A stretch of 64,000 nucleotides of DNA from assembly GCA_947034885.2 (NCBI GenBank), contig OX344755.2, positions 1,924,501 through 1,988,500 on the forward strand, given 5' to 3'. The notes under the pieces are model-generated. The model saw only the letters and a list, made by a program, of their open reading frames with translations, was not told where the DNA came from and searched no databases. Position 1 is the stretch's first letter; every line of letters starts with the position of its first letter. Position numbers and translations under genes: made by a program. This DNA comes from Thuidium tamariscinum. Taxonomy: Eukaryota; Streptophyta; Bryopsida; Hypnales; Thuidiaceae. Below, in pieces: positions 44,801 through 58,600 of this stretch.

Positions 44801-47340
44801 TATAATCTTATTTATTTGAAATTTTTTGTTAGACATTGATGTTCACTGATACATCGGTTACTATAAAAATCATCTTTTCAAGTACAATTGAATTGTTATC
44901 TTAAAACAAAGTAAAAGCCCTTGTTGACATGAGGTCAAACTATTGCACACACCACCCCCATAACCCATTTCCTACAAAATTTCAAAGATGAATACATTAC
45001 CCCTTTTATCCTACATAGAAAGATTCTCTATCATCCAAGGTTGGGCGACTACCATGCCGCAGACCTGTGTTGATGTGTCATTCCTTAGGTGTTTGTTTCA
45101 CCTATCATAGTATCATGAGCTGGTTTATGTTAAGCCGGCACCGGCATGGACGGCACCGGTGAGCTTTTCAGTCCTCTCAGGCTACGGTGTGCAGTTGTGC
45201 ACAGGGCCCAACTTTGGCATCACGTGTTCAAAGAACAAAATTTAAAAAACAAACTAAAAGAACTTGAAAAAAACGTCAAAGGGAATCACACTCAGGCCAA
45301 GTGGCAAGCGAAGACAGGCCTGCCGGGAATCTCCAATTGGCGTTACAATTGTGACCCAGCCTCATCCAAAAATAACTCATCCACGTTCACGAAAAGCTCG
45401 TACTGACGCACGTGTTTCAAATGCATGTTCGCGGAGCTGCCCGCTGCTCGCCCTTTGACCGTTGTCCGATCCGAAGCTCTTCAGTGCAGAATTTGCAGAA
45501 TATCATTCCATTATTCTTTTCTTTGTTCATTTCTCTTTTGACACTCTGTGAATTCAACTTTCAATTTGGTCCTCACAGGGACCACCGACCCTTGCCGCTA
45601 TAAATCTCGGTCCACAATCATCTTCAATTCACCAGCTAGTTGGGCATTGCTACTTTGATCGAACTTGTCCTCTGTCACACACTGTCTTCATGCATGTATC
45701 ATTGCAAGTCTAGATCCATCAGGACTTCAAATTCGTCTAGAATCCAAAGCTTGGGTCGGACCCGAATGTGACCCTGAGTTGCACATGTATGACAGCTTTT
45801 CTAGCTAGCTTTTCACTTTACTCGAGTCTAGAGTCCGCGCGTGGTTTGCAAGATTCGATGCGCTGTTGACATTCCTTTTCGTAGCGAAGAATTTTGACAG
45901 CTAATTACACTCCGTTGTCTGCACGTGGAGACGTATTCGTGGCGCACCTGCTCCTCCTGCCCACTCGATCGATCACCAACATACATAGCTCGCTCGGTAC
46001 AGCTTGATCCGATCCACAAGTAGTGCGTTAACCTGATCGATCCTGCACCTCCTCATTTGCAACGAGACTGTCTTGCAGACAAGCTAGCTCTACAACACAA
46101 CTTAGTTCAAACATTCGCAAGTTCAGTCTGTGTCGTCGTACGTGAGTAGTGAGATCGACATTTTAATAGCCAGCGCTTCGCGCAGACCGAAGACTTCGAT
46201 CAGCTAGGCTAGTCCAGCTTGAACAGTTTATTTCTGCATGACGGAATGACTGTTCTAGATCCGTAGTACGTACGTTGTATATGGATATTTATCAGTAACG
46301 AAAGATTTAGAGAGCTAGAGAGAGACTGAGAGAGAGAGAGGGGGAGAGTAGTGGTGAACTAATATATATCCAGGAGCGCTTTTGGGTATTTAAGTTAGTG
46401 GAGTAATCATATGAGACTGCTGACTTGGACCGTGCTATTCCGCGCATGCTGAACAGTGCTTACAGTGAATACTATATGAATAGTGACAGGCAGGTTGGTT
46501 CGCATGGATCATATCCTTATAGTCAATTGAGTTGGCAAGTTCTACCACTCTGATAGATCCATACATTATCCTCTTTCGAAATATCTTGTCGACTTTCGGA
46601 ATCAAAATTGAGACTCAGTCTTCAATTTATGGTCAGAGTTATCCCTGGCGGTGACGTCGGCACATCCGATTCGCCCTTCGCCTGTACTTCAGTTGCGTTC
46701 TTTGCTTGCCAGCTAGCTTCCCTTGTGACTTACGCAGTTACGTACTAGTTAGCTAGGTTACAACGATTCAATCTCGCACTCCAGGCTCCTTCGCACCATC
46801 AAATTAAGGGGAGATATATCAAGCTAAACGTCGCTGGTTCCAGAATTGCTTTTCCCCCGTTTACAGTGTTTCCATTGTAAACGAAGGGATCGAAAGTTTG
46901 TGCCACTCCCTGTTTTAGCCGCTTTCTGAAGTCCTCCCGTGCCTAGTGCCAATTATCGATCACCTGGGAAAGGTCTGATATTCCCGTAAGAGAAACCAAG
47001 ACAATCTCCGTGTGAAGGTCTTTCAGAGGTTTCCTGATCTCGAATAAAGTTGATGACACCGCGAATAGTTTGAGCCTCAACCGAATTACACATCCTCTCT
47101 GAGAATGAGCGTTTCTCCCGTGGCGTCACCGGAGTGCATATTCGGTAAATGACAGCGATAATAAAAGTACCATCCTGAGGGTGCAATTACAGTAGCTAGG
47201 TACCATATCTTGTCTTCCAGAGTCTCTCGATCTCCAAAGTTGGAAATTTTCGACTTTCTGTCCTGTCCTTCGACTTCGATTTTAGTTGAGATCGATCGAA
47301 TCCTGGTCAGTCACCATGAATCTGACCAACCTCTCAACGA
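44801..47340. other. gene-free upstream region of the SABATH gene
   Basis: GC content rises here. A (GA)n purine tract lies at about 46308-46350. Numerous GATCGATC and CTAGCTAGC words are scattered through it. No protein-like frame is convincing on either strand. Confidence 0.45.
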
Positions 47341-47347
47341 TATAAAT
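47341..47347 (+). promoter_or_regulatory. TATA box of the SABATH gene
   Basis: TATAAAT lies 114 bases before the ATG, implying a transcription start near 47370 and a leader of about 85 bases. Confidence 0.5.
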
Positions 47348-47454
47348 TCGTCAGTCGGTGAATCCCGCAGCTAGTCGATCGTAGCTGTAGATCGAATACA
47401 GTCCGATTTCGATCGTTATCAGTGCAGATTTGACTAGTACCTACACTTCCGACA

Positions 47455-50400
47455 ATGGGCTCGTTAACCCAACTCGCCGTCTCCCCAAAGGCCAAGTCTT
47501 TGGAGCGCGTGATGTCGATGAACGGCGGCCACGGCGAGTGCAGCTACGACCGCATGTCGGTAGTGCAAGCCTACGCGCTTCAAATTCTACAACCCTTCCT
47601 CACCGACGCCGTGCACATCATGAGCTTGCCGGCGGCCCCTTCCCCTCTCCGCATCGCCGATTTCGGAAGCGCCACAGGTCGAAACGCCTTCGCGTACGTG
47701 GATTTCCTGGTGAGGTGCATGCGGAAGGAGTATGAAGGGAAAACTCCGGGGGTGATGCCGGAGGTGCAGGCTTTTTTCAATGATCTACCCGGGAACGATT
47801 TCAACACTATGTTTGGCTTGTTGCCGCCCGTGAAGGGGGTGGACGTGGAGGAGCAAGAGTTCGGGAGAGAGTACTTTGCGGCAGGCGTGGCGGGGTCGTT
47901 TTATGGAAGGTTGTTTCCGAAGAACAGCTTGCACTTCGCCATTTGCATGCACTGCTTGCATTGGATTTCTCAGGTGGGAATTTGGCCCCGGCCCTTTTCA
48001 TTGACGTTGCTATTTTTAAAGTAAGATAATGTTTCGGAGTTGAGCATAGCGAGGTGACGTACGTGAGCATTATCTTATTTAATGGAGCTCTCACAAGCAT
48101 CCCGAGGATGGGAAGAGGGGCTGCACGTGAGAGTACGTGGGAGCAAGCTTCCCTCGGTGTGTGTGAAATAATAAAAGTCTCTGGAACACAATCTAATTAA
48201 CTCTAATTTACATTAAGCTAATGGTTTTCAGATTTTCAAAAAATATATGCTCGGAATCTCAATCCCTCGAAACGTCTCACCAAAGTCTCGGCCATGGACT
48301 GAATTAATGCGTTAAATTGGAATCTGGGATGTTTAAGGGTTAATATTTAAAAGTACCGGGTAACTGCAACTTGTTTGTTCGCAAGAAGAAGAAAAGAGGG
48401 CAGGAGTAAGATAATTGATGTCCTGGAATGACACCATGTACCCGTAAATAATATTTTAATTGAGCGTGATACTGCTCCAAGTGACACCTAGCTAGCTAAC
48501 GTTTGTGTTGTTTAGATTGAGGTTTGGAGTATAAACAAACCCTGGGCCGGACCGTGTACGTCATAGAATATAGATTTGAAATCCCACGATTGATAAGCTT
48601 GCAATGTCATACGTGCCAGAAATTTGGTCCATTTTGTCAGGCCTATTGGAAACACCAGACAAATCCTACAGTACAGGGAACACCCTGCGTCGGGTGGCCC
48701 GGTACACTGCAGAGTACGCAGTGTCCTTCGCCGTGTTCCGTCTGTAGTGAAATTTCTGCCAGTGCCCTCTGAAGTATAATGTCGCCAGAATCAAACAAAG
48801 GAATAAGAAACGTCACTCGTACAGGAAACCCAAAAGTACTCTAACATCGACCGAGAGCTAGCTGCATCAATGATTTGCAAGCATGAAGTCAATCAGATGA
48901 ATCACGAATGCTGTTCACATGGAGTTAGAATTTGATCACAATGGAGAGATCCAGTTACGTCACCTTACATTGGACATGGCCGTGAGGGGAATTCCCACTA
49001 AATTAGCAACTTTTCAGTTTGATTTCAAACATTCGCACTATCGTACAAATCTCAAATCTCAAATCTATACCTGTCCTGTTTATCGAACAAAAATCAAACC
49101 AGTTGCGCATCTCAGTTTTGGCCATAGACAAGTTTTTAATGTAATTGAAATTGGCTTGAGTTCATAGTGAACTCACAGAGAGAAGTCAATGTGCTTCATG
49201 TTAAGTATCTGTATACTGTCTGACAACGTGGGCGATTGTAAATGATGCAATTATTTGCAGGTACCATCGGCAGTGACAGACCCGGCGTCGGAGTTGTACA
49301 ACCGTAACTCCTGCTGGATCATGGGTGGCAAGCCCGCCATAGCCCAGGCATTCGCGGACCAGAGTGAGATCGACTTCCGGAACTTCCTGCACTGCCGTGC
49401 CACGGAGCTCGCCCCCGGAGGCATCCTGCTTTGCTTCCTGTCCGGACGGGCGGATCTCGCCGACCCCACCAACCAGACCATCCCGGAACGGCGACACCGC
49501 TTTCTCGCCGGACACGACTTCGAAAGCACCTGGGACGACCTCATCGCCGAGGTACGTAGGGATTGCTTGCATTCCTTCTTCAGCTAGGTACTGCTTGAAT
49601 GTCTGAACATTTGCATTCAAACGAATCTGGCATCCTCTCGGGGAGATCTCTGTACACACTCTCCATGGATCTCCAGTAAGATCATTCTGTTTTCAGTGCA
49701 AAGGAGGGTTCCAGAGCTTAAAATTTATTAGAATTCGCATCTTTTGAAGGCAATAGAGTTAAGTGTAAAGGAAACCCGAGTTTGAAACAGGGGTCAGAGG
49801 GAGGTATAACTGAGAATACTAGAAATGAAACAGGGCACCAAACTCCTTTGGACCTCAATTTTGGTGCTCCAAGGAGTTTGGTCCTGCGTTTTTCCCAAAC
49901 TCCGGCTCCTGGTCCGGCATTCCACTCACTTTACACTTAATGAGTTCCAAAATTTTATTCCAGATGCATAGTTGAACATTATGAAGATTTTTGGTGCGAG
50001 ATTCGTTGAAATTAATGGGTAATTTCAGAGCATCGAAGGTTGTCAAATTCACTTGTTTCGAGGACATTGAGTTCACAATATTAGTTTCCAGGTGGATAGA
50101 TCAGGTGCAGAAGTGCCAATTTCTTGAATCTTTGCCATTTTTAACGGATAGATAGTTTAAGGTCAACATAAGACATGTTCAATTGAATTTGAGGATTTCT
50201 TTTTTGACGTAGGTACTTGAATCCAGTTCGAGTGTTTTACTACGACTCCCTCATTTTCTCACGTTCTCTCATATTGAAACATTGTGCTTCAAATTATAGA
50301 TAGTTACAAATTCTCGATAATCATTCTCAGTCGTACGTTCTAGCGTTTGTGTGATGATTATTTTACATCAACTACAGCGTGTTTCAATTTTCAAAGCGTC

Positions 50401-51007
50401 AAATTGTGCACTTAAATCTTTTAAGACAAAGACTAGTCCAGATCGATCGATCGGAGGTACCACACAGGCGCCTATCTCCAGCAAACTGTGCCATGTAAAG
50501 AAGTCGATGCCCTGTATCATAACCGAGAATGTTGTCACTGAAACTGTAGCTCTGTAACTTATGATTTCAGACCCAATATCTGATATTGACAGTGCACACC
50601 CACCTCGTACGCAGGGCATCATTACGGCGGAGACTCGCGACTCCTTCAACCTCCCGATCTACATCCCTCACGTAGAAGAGGTGCGCGCCTCGATCTCCGC
50701 CACTGGGAGCTTCGAGATCCTCCGCCTGGAGCTTCTGGAGGAGGTGGCTTTGTACCCGGAGGACGCTCGGTTGCAGATGGTGCAGCACCCCAGCCAGTGC
50801 GCCAAGTTTTACTCCTCGTGGGTGCGCGCCATCGTGGAGCCCCTCATGGCCGTGCACATGGGCGCAGCCGCCACGAAAGCATGGTTTGTGCGGTACGAGC
50901 GGCGCCTGCTTGCGAGGTGCAGGGGGATGCAAGGACGAAGGGAGGAGATGGAAGAGTATAAGTTCCTCACCGCCGACTTCCTGCTGATCGTCTTGAAGAA
51001 GAAGTAG
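47455..51007 (+). CDS. SABATH family S-adenosylmethionine-dependent methyltransferase
   Basis: Three exons, 47455-47973, 49261-49551 and 50615-51007, join in phase 0 with GT-AG introns (1,287 and 1,063 bp) to encode 400 residues, the usual family length. SABATH enzymes move methyl from SAM to carboxyl groups (salicylate, jasmonate, IAA, farnesoate) or, in some mosses, thiols. Seen in order: MNGGHGECSYDRMSVVQ (22-38, substrate/SAM entry), IADFGSATGRNAF (67-79, SAM motif I), FNDLPGNDFN (108-117), SFYGRLFPKNSLHF (148-161) and CLHWIS (167-172) with the carboxyl-binding His-Trp pair. The third exon ends EYKFLTADFLLIVLKKK. The usual Asn in YxxNS is Met here, and SSG is SATG. The substrate cannot be told. 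Probably cytosolic, since there is no signal peptide. Codons are GC-rich. Confidence 0.93.
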
Positions 51008-52770
51008 GGTGGATTTCCATGCACGCAGATTTGGCCAAACCTTGAAAAAATAGTTTTCCAATTGAAGCTGGAAACATTGCCTCCCCGCTTTTCACAAGCC
51101 AGTCCCGATACTTCTGAGATGTAGTTTCATCGTGCTCACACACATGTGATGTGAAAGTATCAGGAAACTTAGCGGAAAAGGCAGTTCCAACTATGGAGAA
51201 CTGGGAAGTTAGGTTTCCGACTCCAACACAGCATGGAAGTTTGCTCTTGATCTCTTGTAACCATCATTTCCAGAATATAGCGCTGAGATTAGAGTGGCTT
51301 TTGCAACGAATTTGTAATGACTGACAGAAATTTATTGACAATTTGACAATGGTTTCATGGTTTAGTACAACATTGTGCACTGTATTTGCAACTATTTGAG
51401 ACTACAATAGTTTTTGCAACAGTAGGGTTTGGGCATAGATATGCATTGATTCCATGCCCAAGGATTTTCCGACAAATTCAATTGCAGCACTTTTTGCAAT
51501 AAGACCATCGATGTAGTTGAAGGTAAAGTAAGTACAGAACCACTTCAAAAACCATTGCAAAATAGTTGATGATATGTTGTAACAGCTAGTTCCTGCAGCC
51601 GTGAAATTAATCACTCTGTAGATTCTCATTATTGTAGATCGATGGGCTAATTTTCATCGTTTTCGAAAACTTGAAATTGTACAATTTGTGCAATGACTTT
51701 TCGCAATCTGTAGATAAATTTTCGTCATTCTGGGAAAATTCATACAATTTCAATGTGCAACATTCGACTTTATAGATGAATCTGTAAATGATTGATTTTA
51801 CGTTCATTTGATAGACCAAGAAATAAATTTGGTAGCTTTGTTGTCCTTATCAAGGAAAGGCTCGTTTGTGGTTCGGGTGGACCATTAAATTCACTGTCCT
51901 CGTGTTCCTTCAGCTTGGCTGGTAGAGTCTAAGAGGGTGCCACTATAGGTAGACAGGCAAGCCCCAGTGAACTTGCTAAGGTTTCTTAAGGTTCTTTGAC
52001 AAGTTCTGGATAGCACCTCAAGTACGAAGCTTGAGTGTTGTATTAAAGTAGATTTCACGTGACTCATTGGAAACGCACAGTACAAGTGTTTTCTTTTAAA
52101 TAATACAGGAATAATAAGTAGATTCTGAGGGTTTCAGTTTCTAAAGTTTGAAAAATACATATTAAGAACCAGATGATTCTACCGATACTCTGAATAAGAT
52201 CCTTTCATCCTTCAAAGCAGAGTCTGGACAGTACAACATGAGATGCGGGAGGGAAATAGAAGTGACAGCCTTGGGGTTGGGCATATTGAGAAACCTGAGA
52301 AACCTGAGAAACGTCGTCGCTGCTTGGCATTTGCTAGTGAGGAGCTCTATCTCCGACATTCATCTGACCTCACCATTCCTTTCATTTTGTATCGGTTGGT
52401 ACAACGTAACGAGAATTCGTACTTCAATTCTCAAGCACATCATGCCAAGAGCATGGCATTGAGTTTCAATTCTATTTGTTGGAATCGCCGTGCGAACTGG
52501 GCGGTATCCGCACTTATAATAAATGCGGTGAAGTGTAGGAGGATGTTAAGATTTTCCAATGTTAAAGATGATTGCAATTCCTTAATAGAATTCATTATCC
52601 ATTGTATGCAGAAGTGGATCTGGGTTTGAAATTTTATTCGAAGATGGTCAACCTGAACATCCATGTGTTCTGAACGATATATGTTCAGGTTGCCGCCATT
52701 CTCGAAATCAATATCAAAATCAATATGTTCTCACTATGCACAAGATTTTGGTCGGGCCGTTGCAATCATG
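51008..52770. other. intergenic region after the SABATH gene
   Basis: Contains several GTTTTTGCAAC / TTGCAACTATTTG words near 51360-51420. No gene is supported. Confidence 0.4.
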
Positions 52771-52772
52771 TC

Positions 52773-53040
52773 CCTCTTCCTCACCCTTATCAAACGAGAA
52801 TATGAGCTCCAGACTTCTGTGTTTCATTGGTGTATACAGCGATGGTTTATCATTTTTTGAATTCTAGTGCAATTAGGTTTAAAGGATTCGATAGGAGGAA
52901 CAACTGTACCTCTTCCTTGCCCTTATCAAATGAGAATTTGAGCTGCAGACCTCTGGGTTCCGGTGTATACAGGCTACCATTGTGAAAATCAATTTTTGAA
53001 TTCTGCTGCAATTAAGCTTACAGGTTTCAACATGCAGGAG
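52773..53040. repeat. tandem duplication of about 136 bp
   Basis: CCTCTTCCTCACCCTTATCA at 52773 recurs as CCTCTTCCTTGCCCTTATCA at 52909, and the following order is kept (GAGCT(C/G)CAGAC(T/C)TCTG, GGTGTATACAG, TTTTTGAATTCT(A/G)(G/C)TGCAATTA). Two diverged units. Confidence 0.7.
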
Positions 53041-53879
53041 GGACTGTTGCTTCGCAGAGGGCGGGTACCGCGTCCTGAAATGCTTGCATCTCGTTTGTTT
53101 TCTCCATAGAAGTGATCCACCATACACTGGGTGTCTGACACAGACAGGCGCTCTGAATGTTTGTATGCAGTCATGGCCGGTGTTGGTGAGGCTCAAATTT
53201 ACTTGGGCTAGCTGAGTTCAGTTCGTCAGGAATACTCGGGAAGCCGTGAACTTGAATTTTGAGAGGAGACAAGCTGCCTTTTCCATGGACACAAGGTAGA
53301 TGGCTATAAAAGCGGCACTTTAAGGCTGTTGGGCTTTTTTTTATGGGTTTCAGATGCTCAAAATTTTTTTTCACTTATTTTTCACTTGAAGAAGAATTGA
53401 TGTGGAATCTAATCCAAGTGATTTCATATTTTTCGGAGCATTTGTGAATTACTGATGAATTTTCAAAGAATTATGTGGTAGGTATTTGTGACTTGTAGCC
53501 CTTACAAAAACCACACACATGGTCTGAAAAAAGATATGACATTATCCAATTCAAACATTGCGGCATCTATAAAGTAGTAGAGAAGGTTCCTAAATGTGAC
53601 CCTTTTTAAAACTTAAATGAAAGCTTAAGTCAATTAATATTTTCAGATTTTTTGGCATAGTAAAAAAGATAGTTGGGCCATCATTTCTTCTTTTGAAAAA
53701 ATTTAATGAACAGCTATTCACTTTGTTAAAAATGGACCCATTGTGACTCTTAAATCAACCATTAAAGAACTATGAACCAAACCTTATTAAGTTATGATGC
53801 AACCATTACTCCATTCTCTCATCAACACATATCCATTTTAGAGCCTCCTAGAGGGTGGTTTGGGAGGAGGGTCTGTTTT

Positions 53880-54270
53880 AGAGCCACCCACTATATATAC
53901 TTTCCGCAGAGATCCGGATGAGGCCTCCAGAATTGCAATGAACGGCACAGCCAGAGAAGCCCAACCAGTGCTGGAGATCGAGGAAGTGTCTGCTTCTGCA
54001 ACACCGGGGCCTACAACATCTAGTTCGGAGTTTCGTTCTGCACGGATTGAGAGCATGATGGTCGCGCGCAGGAGAGAGTTTGAGACTGAGATTGAATTTC
54101 GGACGCCACATTCCGAAAGTGCACTGGAGCGAATTGAGCCATCCCGAGGGAGCAGCGGGCAATGGGGAGCAGTCAGGCGTGGATCATCTGAGCCACTACT
54201 TCGAGAAGCTGTGCAATGGGATCTTATTGCAGTGGAGTTAAAAGTGTTGAGTGATGGGGAGGAAACTTGA
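53880..54270 (+). CDS. possible terminal exon of an unknown protein
   Basis: After a splice-acceptor-like CTTTCCGCAG (ending at about 53909) a GC-rich frame runs to TGA at 54268. It is rich in Ser, Glu and Arg (EIEEVSASATPGPTTSSSEF, ARIESMMVARRREFETEI) and has no recognisable domain. An even longer frame runs on the opposite strand, so openness alone proves little. I cannot find partner exons upstream. It may be a gene remnant. Confidence 0.25.
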
Positions 54271-54279
54271 AGAAGGAGC

Positions 54280-55656
54280 TCAGGCAATTGAGTGGAAGTC
54301 ACGTTCGTAAACTGAGTCGAAGATAGGTTTGGATGTACAGTACTGTACCCCTCCCAGAAATTTTTGTGTAGGTAGTTCAAGGTGGGTAAAAGAGTTTGGT
54401 CCAAGATGACCCTAAGCTACCTGATGATGGTGGAGAGGTACCCATATTGAATGGCATGGTTGTGGGTTCAAACCTAGCAGTGATGGGTGCTTTACCTAGC
54501 ATGAAAGTAGCCTCTCTTCCTAATGGAAACCCTTGCAATGTGTTCTTCAACACACTTGTTTCGAAGAAAGAAAGAAGAGTGGCCACAAAAATTTGGGGGA
54601 GGACATTGTACTGTACATTATGAGTGGCTATGTGGTGAAGGTGGCAAGGGATAAAGGTGTAAACTGGTAACTAATTTGCATGACCTTGGAGAAAGAAACC
54701 CTGAACTCTCAAACAACGCTGGGGACAGAAATTGCACGAAGAATGACTTTGTAGTGGACGGACAATCAATATTTCAACCAAAAAATTTCTTGAAAGAGGA
54801 GGGAGCTTGAAAGGCATCAGCCGCCCTCATTGAAGGCTTTTCTTTATTTCAAAACTCCTCATATCCTCGCCAATTCCTGTTATTTAGCATGCTAAACTCC
54901 TACTGTAGATTCTTGCTGCCTTTGTCTCGATGTTGGAGTTAACATCCTGAAGCACCACTTTCCGCTTCATTTCGTCGCCATCCTTCCTTCTGTGATCAAA
55001 TTGTCCACCCGTCGTTCCAGAGTTCAACAGGAGTAGCTCATTCAAACATGCTTCCTAAATTTGAATACGAGCCAAAGGATATAAATACAAAGCCTAAATG
55101 TGTTGATTCATCCAATTAGTGACATGAAAAATCTGAGAACACGACGTTTCGATAAGGGCAGCAAAGTTGGCGAAGGTCCAAGACATCTACTGGAATTGGC
55201 AAAATATCTTCTCATATTGGCAAATAAAAGTTTCAGCTATCCGTAGAGAGGCTCACATTGAGAACAATTTAATGTAGAGGAACAATGGACGGACATTGAG
55301 TATACTCTAGTACAGATGAACAATGGATAGAATTCAAACGAAATTGCCAATACGAAACTAAGCTGCAGACAACGAATACTGCAGACTACAGTACACCACT
55401 GCGGAATTTCATTGAAGTGACTCCACTATGGTAAGAGGCTTTTCAAAACTTGGTCTCCTAAGAATCCAGAATTAGCTCAGAATTTCGGGTTCACTTACAG
55501 CCCCAGTTCAAATGAATGCAGCCATGGACTCATCACAACATTCTGCCAAACTAGGGGCATGCTGTTATTCAAAAATAGTGGTACAACAGATTTACACGAA
55601 TGCTACAATGGAAACCTGAACATTCTGGCACGGTGACTCTGAATGTCGGTGCATTT
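54280..55656. other. intergenic region
   Basis: At 54462-54485 the words TGTGGGTTCAAACC resemble an RNA polymerase III B box, and upstream TGATGGTGGAGAGG is a weak A box, so a worn tRNA-derived SINE is possible. Otherwise nothing is seen. Confidence 0.35.
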
Positions 55657-58600
55657 TCAAGGGAATGTCGTGAACTCAAGGACTTTTAAAACGATCTCCC
55701 AGCCGGTTGGAATCTGCGACACGAAAAGCAGCAGATTGATAGCGTTCAAGGCGATGTGGAGACTTCTGGCCGTGTCGTTTCCTTTCTGCATTAGAGGCAC
55801 GAGTGACGCTGCAAGAGCCCAGAGTACCGTGATTCCTGCAGTTCAAATCCCAAAAGCCATGAGCAAATCACTTGGACGTTCTCAAACAAGTACCATCCCA
55901 GATGACTACAATATGGCTGAAATACCAGGTACCCAAATTTTTCAGTCATTCTTGTTGGCAATTACAATAAGATTTCCAATGCACTGAAGTATGCCTTGTT
56001 CGGATATTCTATGCAAAAGTTCGGATGGTTCCAAGTGTTTAGGTAGATAATCTAAAAGCAACACAAGGTTTCATGTCAAACGTGTACATGAATTCTCAAA
56101 TTCAATACGGGCTCATAGTGCAAGATTTTAGGGTGTCACATTTAGGTCCTTGTTGGAATAAGATACCTCTACCTTAAAGGCCACTCAAGGTTGCACAAGT
56201 CAAAGCAACGAGATTGAGATCACGAGAAATCCTACACCTCGATTGGTGCAAAAATATTTTAAATTCAGTCTACCTCATTTTGAGTTCAAAATCAATTTTG
56301 CACTGGTTCAAGTACTAAGGACGCACTTATAAGGCTTCCATATGGTAAAGTATATGAAATAGCAAGGTTCTGAATCCACCTCGTTGAGGTGGGTTGGACA
56401 CTTGTTACCTCAAATACATCACAAATGACATGGACTATTCTAAGACTACTAACTCACCCCCAGTTGAATATAATTTCGGTTCCAAATTCTATGCTTCGAC
56501 CTGTGCAATCTGAAGCAGCCCTAAGCTAAAAGATGTGGAAAACAAGGCATAATAATACGTTGAGTAAGATTTGAGCGAAAATTAAAGAGTCAGTGTAAGC
56601 AAAACCATACCTACGCCGGCGTAAAGATGAGGTCCTGGGAAGAGCTTCCCTGTTCGTAAGTATGTATTCGTTGCTCCATAGACGGAAAACGAAACACCAG
56701 CGCCAAGCAAGATGGCACCCCAGTTGAAGTGACGATCTTTATATCCTCCTTTCACAAGGGCCTTCCTGACCTGCATCACATACATTCTTTAGCACCCTTT
56801 CCAATGAGAATCAGAATGCATATCACATAGTTCTAACGTGGCTAGCTTCTGCTTGATTGCTTGGCATTCTAACCTTGAGTTTTACAAAGCTAACATTCTT
56901 CTACTCTCATACTGGAGCTCCTATTGGTTATTTGCTTTGCATTTAACTCCTAATGGAACAAGGATACAAGAATTCATAGATTAAAAATGACCAACTCGAT
57001 TGTCATATTGTAAAGAACATATTCAAATTATGGCCAAATATTAAATCACTAGAATTGACGAAAATCGTTGCCGTATTGGTAAAAAATAAACAAATTGAAC
57101 ACAAGAAAATCTTCAAGAGTGCTAAAAAGAGCACATCACCCCACTTCAGGCTACCTCAGGCTTGTTGGTCCTTTAGGGGTTCATGACAACATAGCAACTC
57201 AACAAATTTTTATACCTCTGTGAGCTCTTTGATTTGATTATTAATCGGTGAATCGATGGCTTGACCCTCGGCTGCCACCGGCACCTGCTTCTTCAATGCG
57301 TTGATCTCATCTTGAACCGTGCGAACACGGCGCCATTGCCAGCCCAGGAATCCAGCATATCCGGTAGAGAAGAAGAGGATCAGCATCACCACAGGGTGCA
57401 GCAGGGACAAAGTGCGGCCCTCCAGAATCCCATACTCACCACCAGCCGCATACGCATCCTGCTCAAAATCCGTTTCATAGATATCAGTAAGGTAGAAAAC
57501 ATTCTTTCCTTCTAATTAACCCCTACAGGACGAAGGATTCCAGGATTAAAAAGGGCCAATACAGTTGCTCATACTGTGAAAATAATAGAATTCAGATGAG
57601 GCCATATTTTATATCACGAGAATCGGTGAAGAGCAATAGAAGTGTTGGTTAGAAAAGAAACCAGAGTGAAACGAAAAAAACAGTTGACTGATGACCTACT
57701 CAAACTGGCTCGAAATTGGACATCTTGGTCCTTTCAGGGCTAAGCATTCTACCCCGTGCTTTGGAGATATCACTTCGGCTACTACAAGCCCAGACTCTCT
57801 TGAGCTCAACTTGAGTTAATTTTCTCACTCAAATGTCTTATATGATCTCTTATGCAATCATTCAAACACAGGGAAGTCATGCAGACCAATATTGAAGGGA
57901 GAGTACACAACCCCTAGTACCAATTCGAATATGCGTGGCCATCGACAAATTTTACCAAGTCGTAATTTGTTAAACCCAATGGTTGTCAATTAAAGACCAA
58001 CCAAGTGTTAATTGGCAGAGACGAGTTGCTATTAGTAACAGGGGTCAGGCAATAGGTGATAGAATCAGTATTCTAATACTATATGGCATTCTCTACCTTG
58101 CCCACACGAATCCAAGCATGAATCTCAACACTTCCCAACCACAAACACAGTCAAAAACAATGGCACAAGCCACAGGAGCACTCACAATGCAAAACACAAA
58201 TTCCAGAAAATGTAGAAGCAGTAGCAATAGTTGTAAGGAAACCTGGACAGTAAGGAGGAAAGGGCTCAAGCTCGCTGTAGCCGTAAGCAAGGTGCGTTGC
58301 AAGAAGAAGCTCCCATCAGTATCCGACTTTACTTGGATTTCAGGAACATCGTCGTTCTCGAGATTCTTGTTGTTGGACTTCGATAAAGACGCATGCGTCT
58401 TGACAAGCCTTACATTTGTTTGAATTCCTTGGTGTGACCTTGTGAAAGAGGAACGCAAACTCGGTCTCAGATTTCCTATCGCAGCTGTGACCTGTGGATC
58501 CCCAACAAACGCTAACTCCCATCAGACACCGATCGAAATGGAACAGAAACCCTCTCATGAAGTAGCATTGCACTTAAATCTACTGGAATTGTATCAGAAA

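Noticed and set aside
49201..49659. 152-codon minus-strand frame
   Set aside because: Antisense shadow of SABATH exon 2.
50567..51061. 164-codon minus-strand frame
   Set aside because: Antisense shadow of SABATH exon 3; His/Leu-rich without domain.
53838..54404. 188-codon minus-strand frame
   Set aside because: No recognisable domain and Ser/Pro/Thr-rich; it competes with a plus-strand frame over the same GC-rich DNA.
55643..55987. 114-codon plus-strand frame
   Set aside because: Antisense shadow of the last DUF4079 exon, which has clear family sequence.
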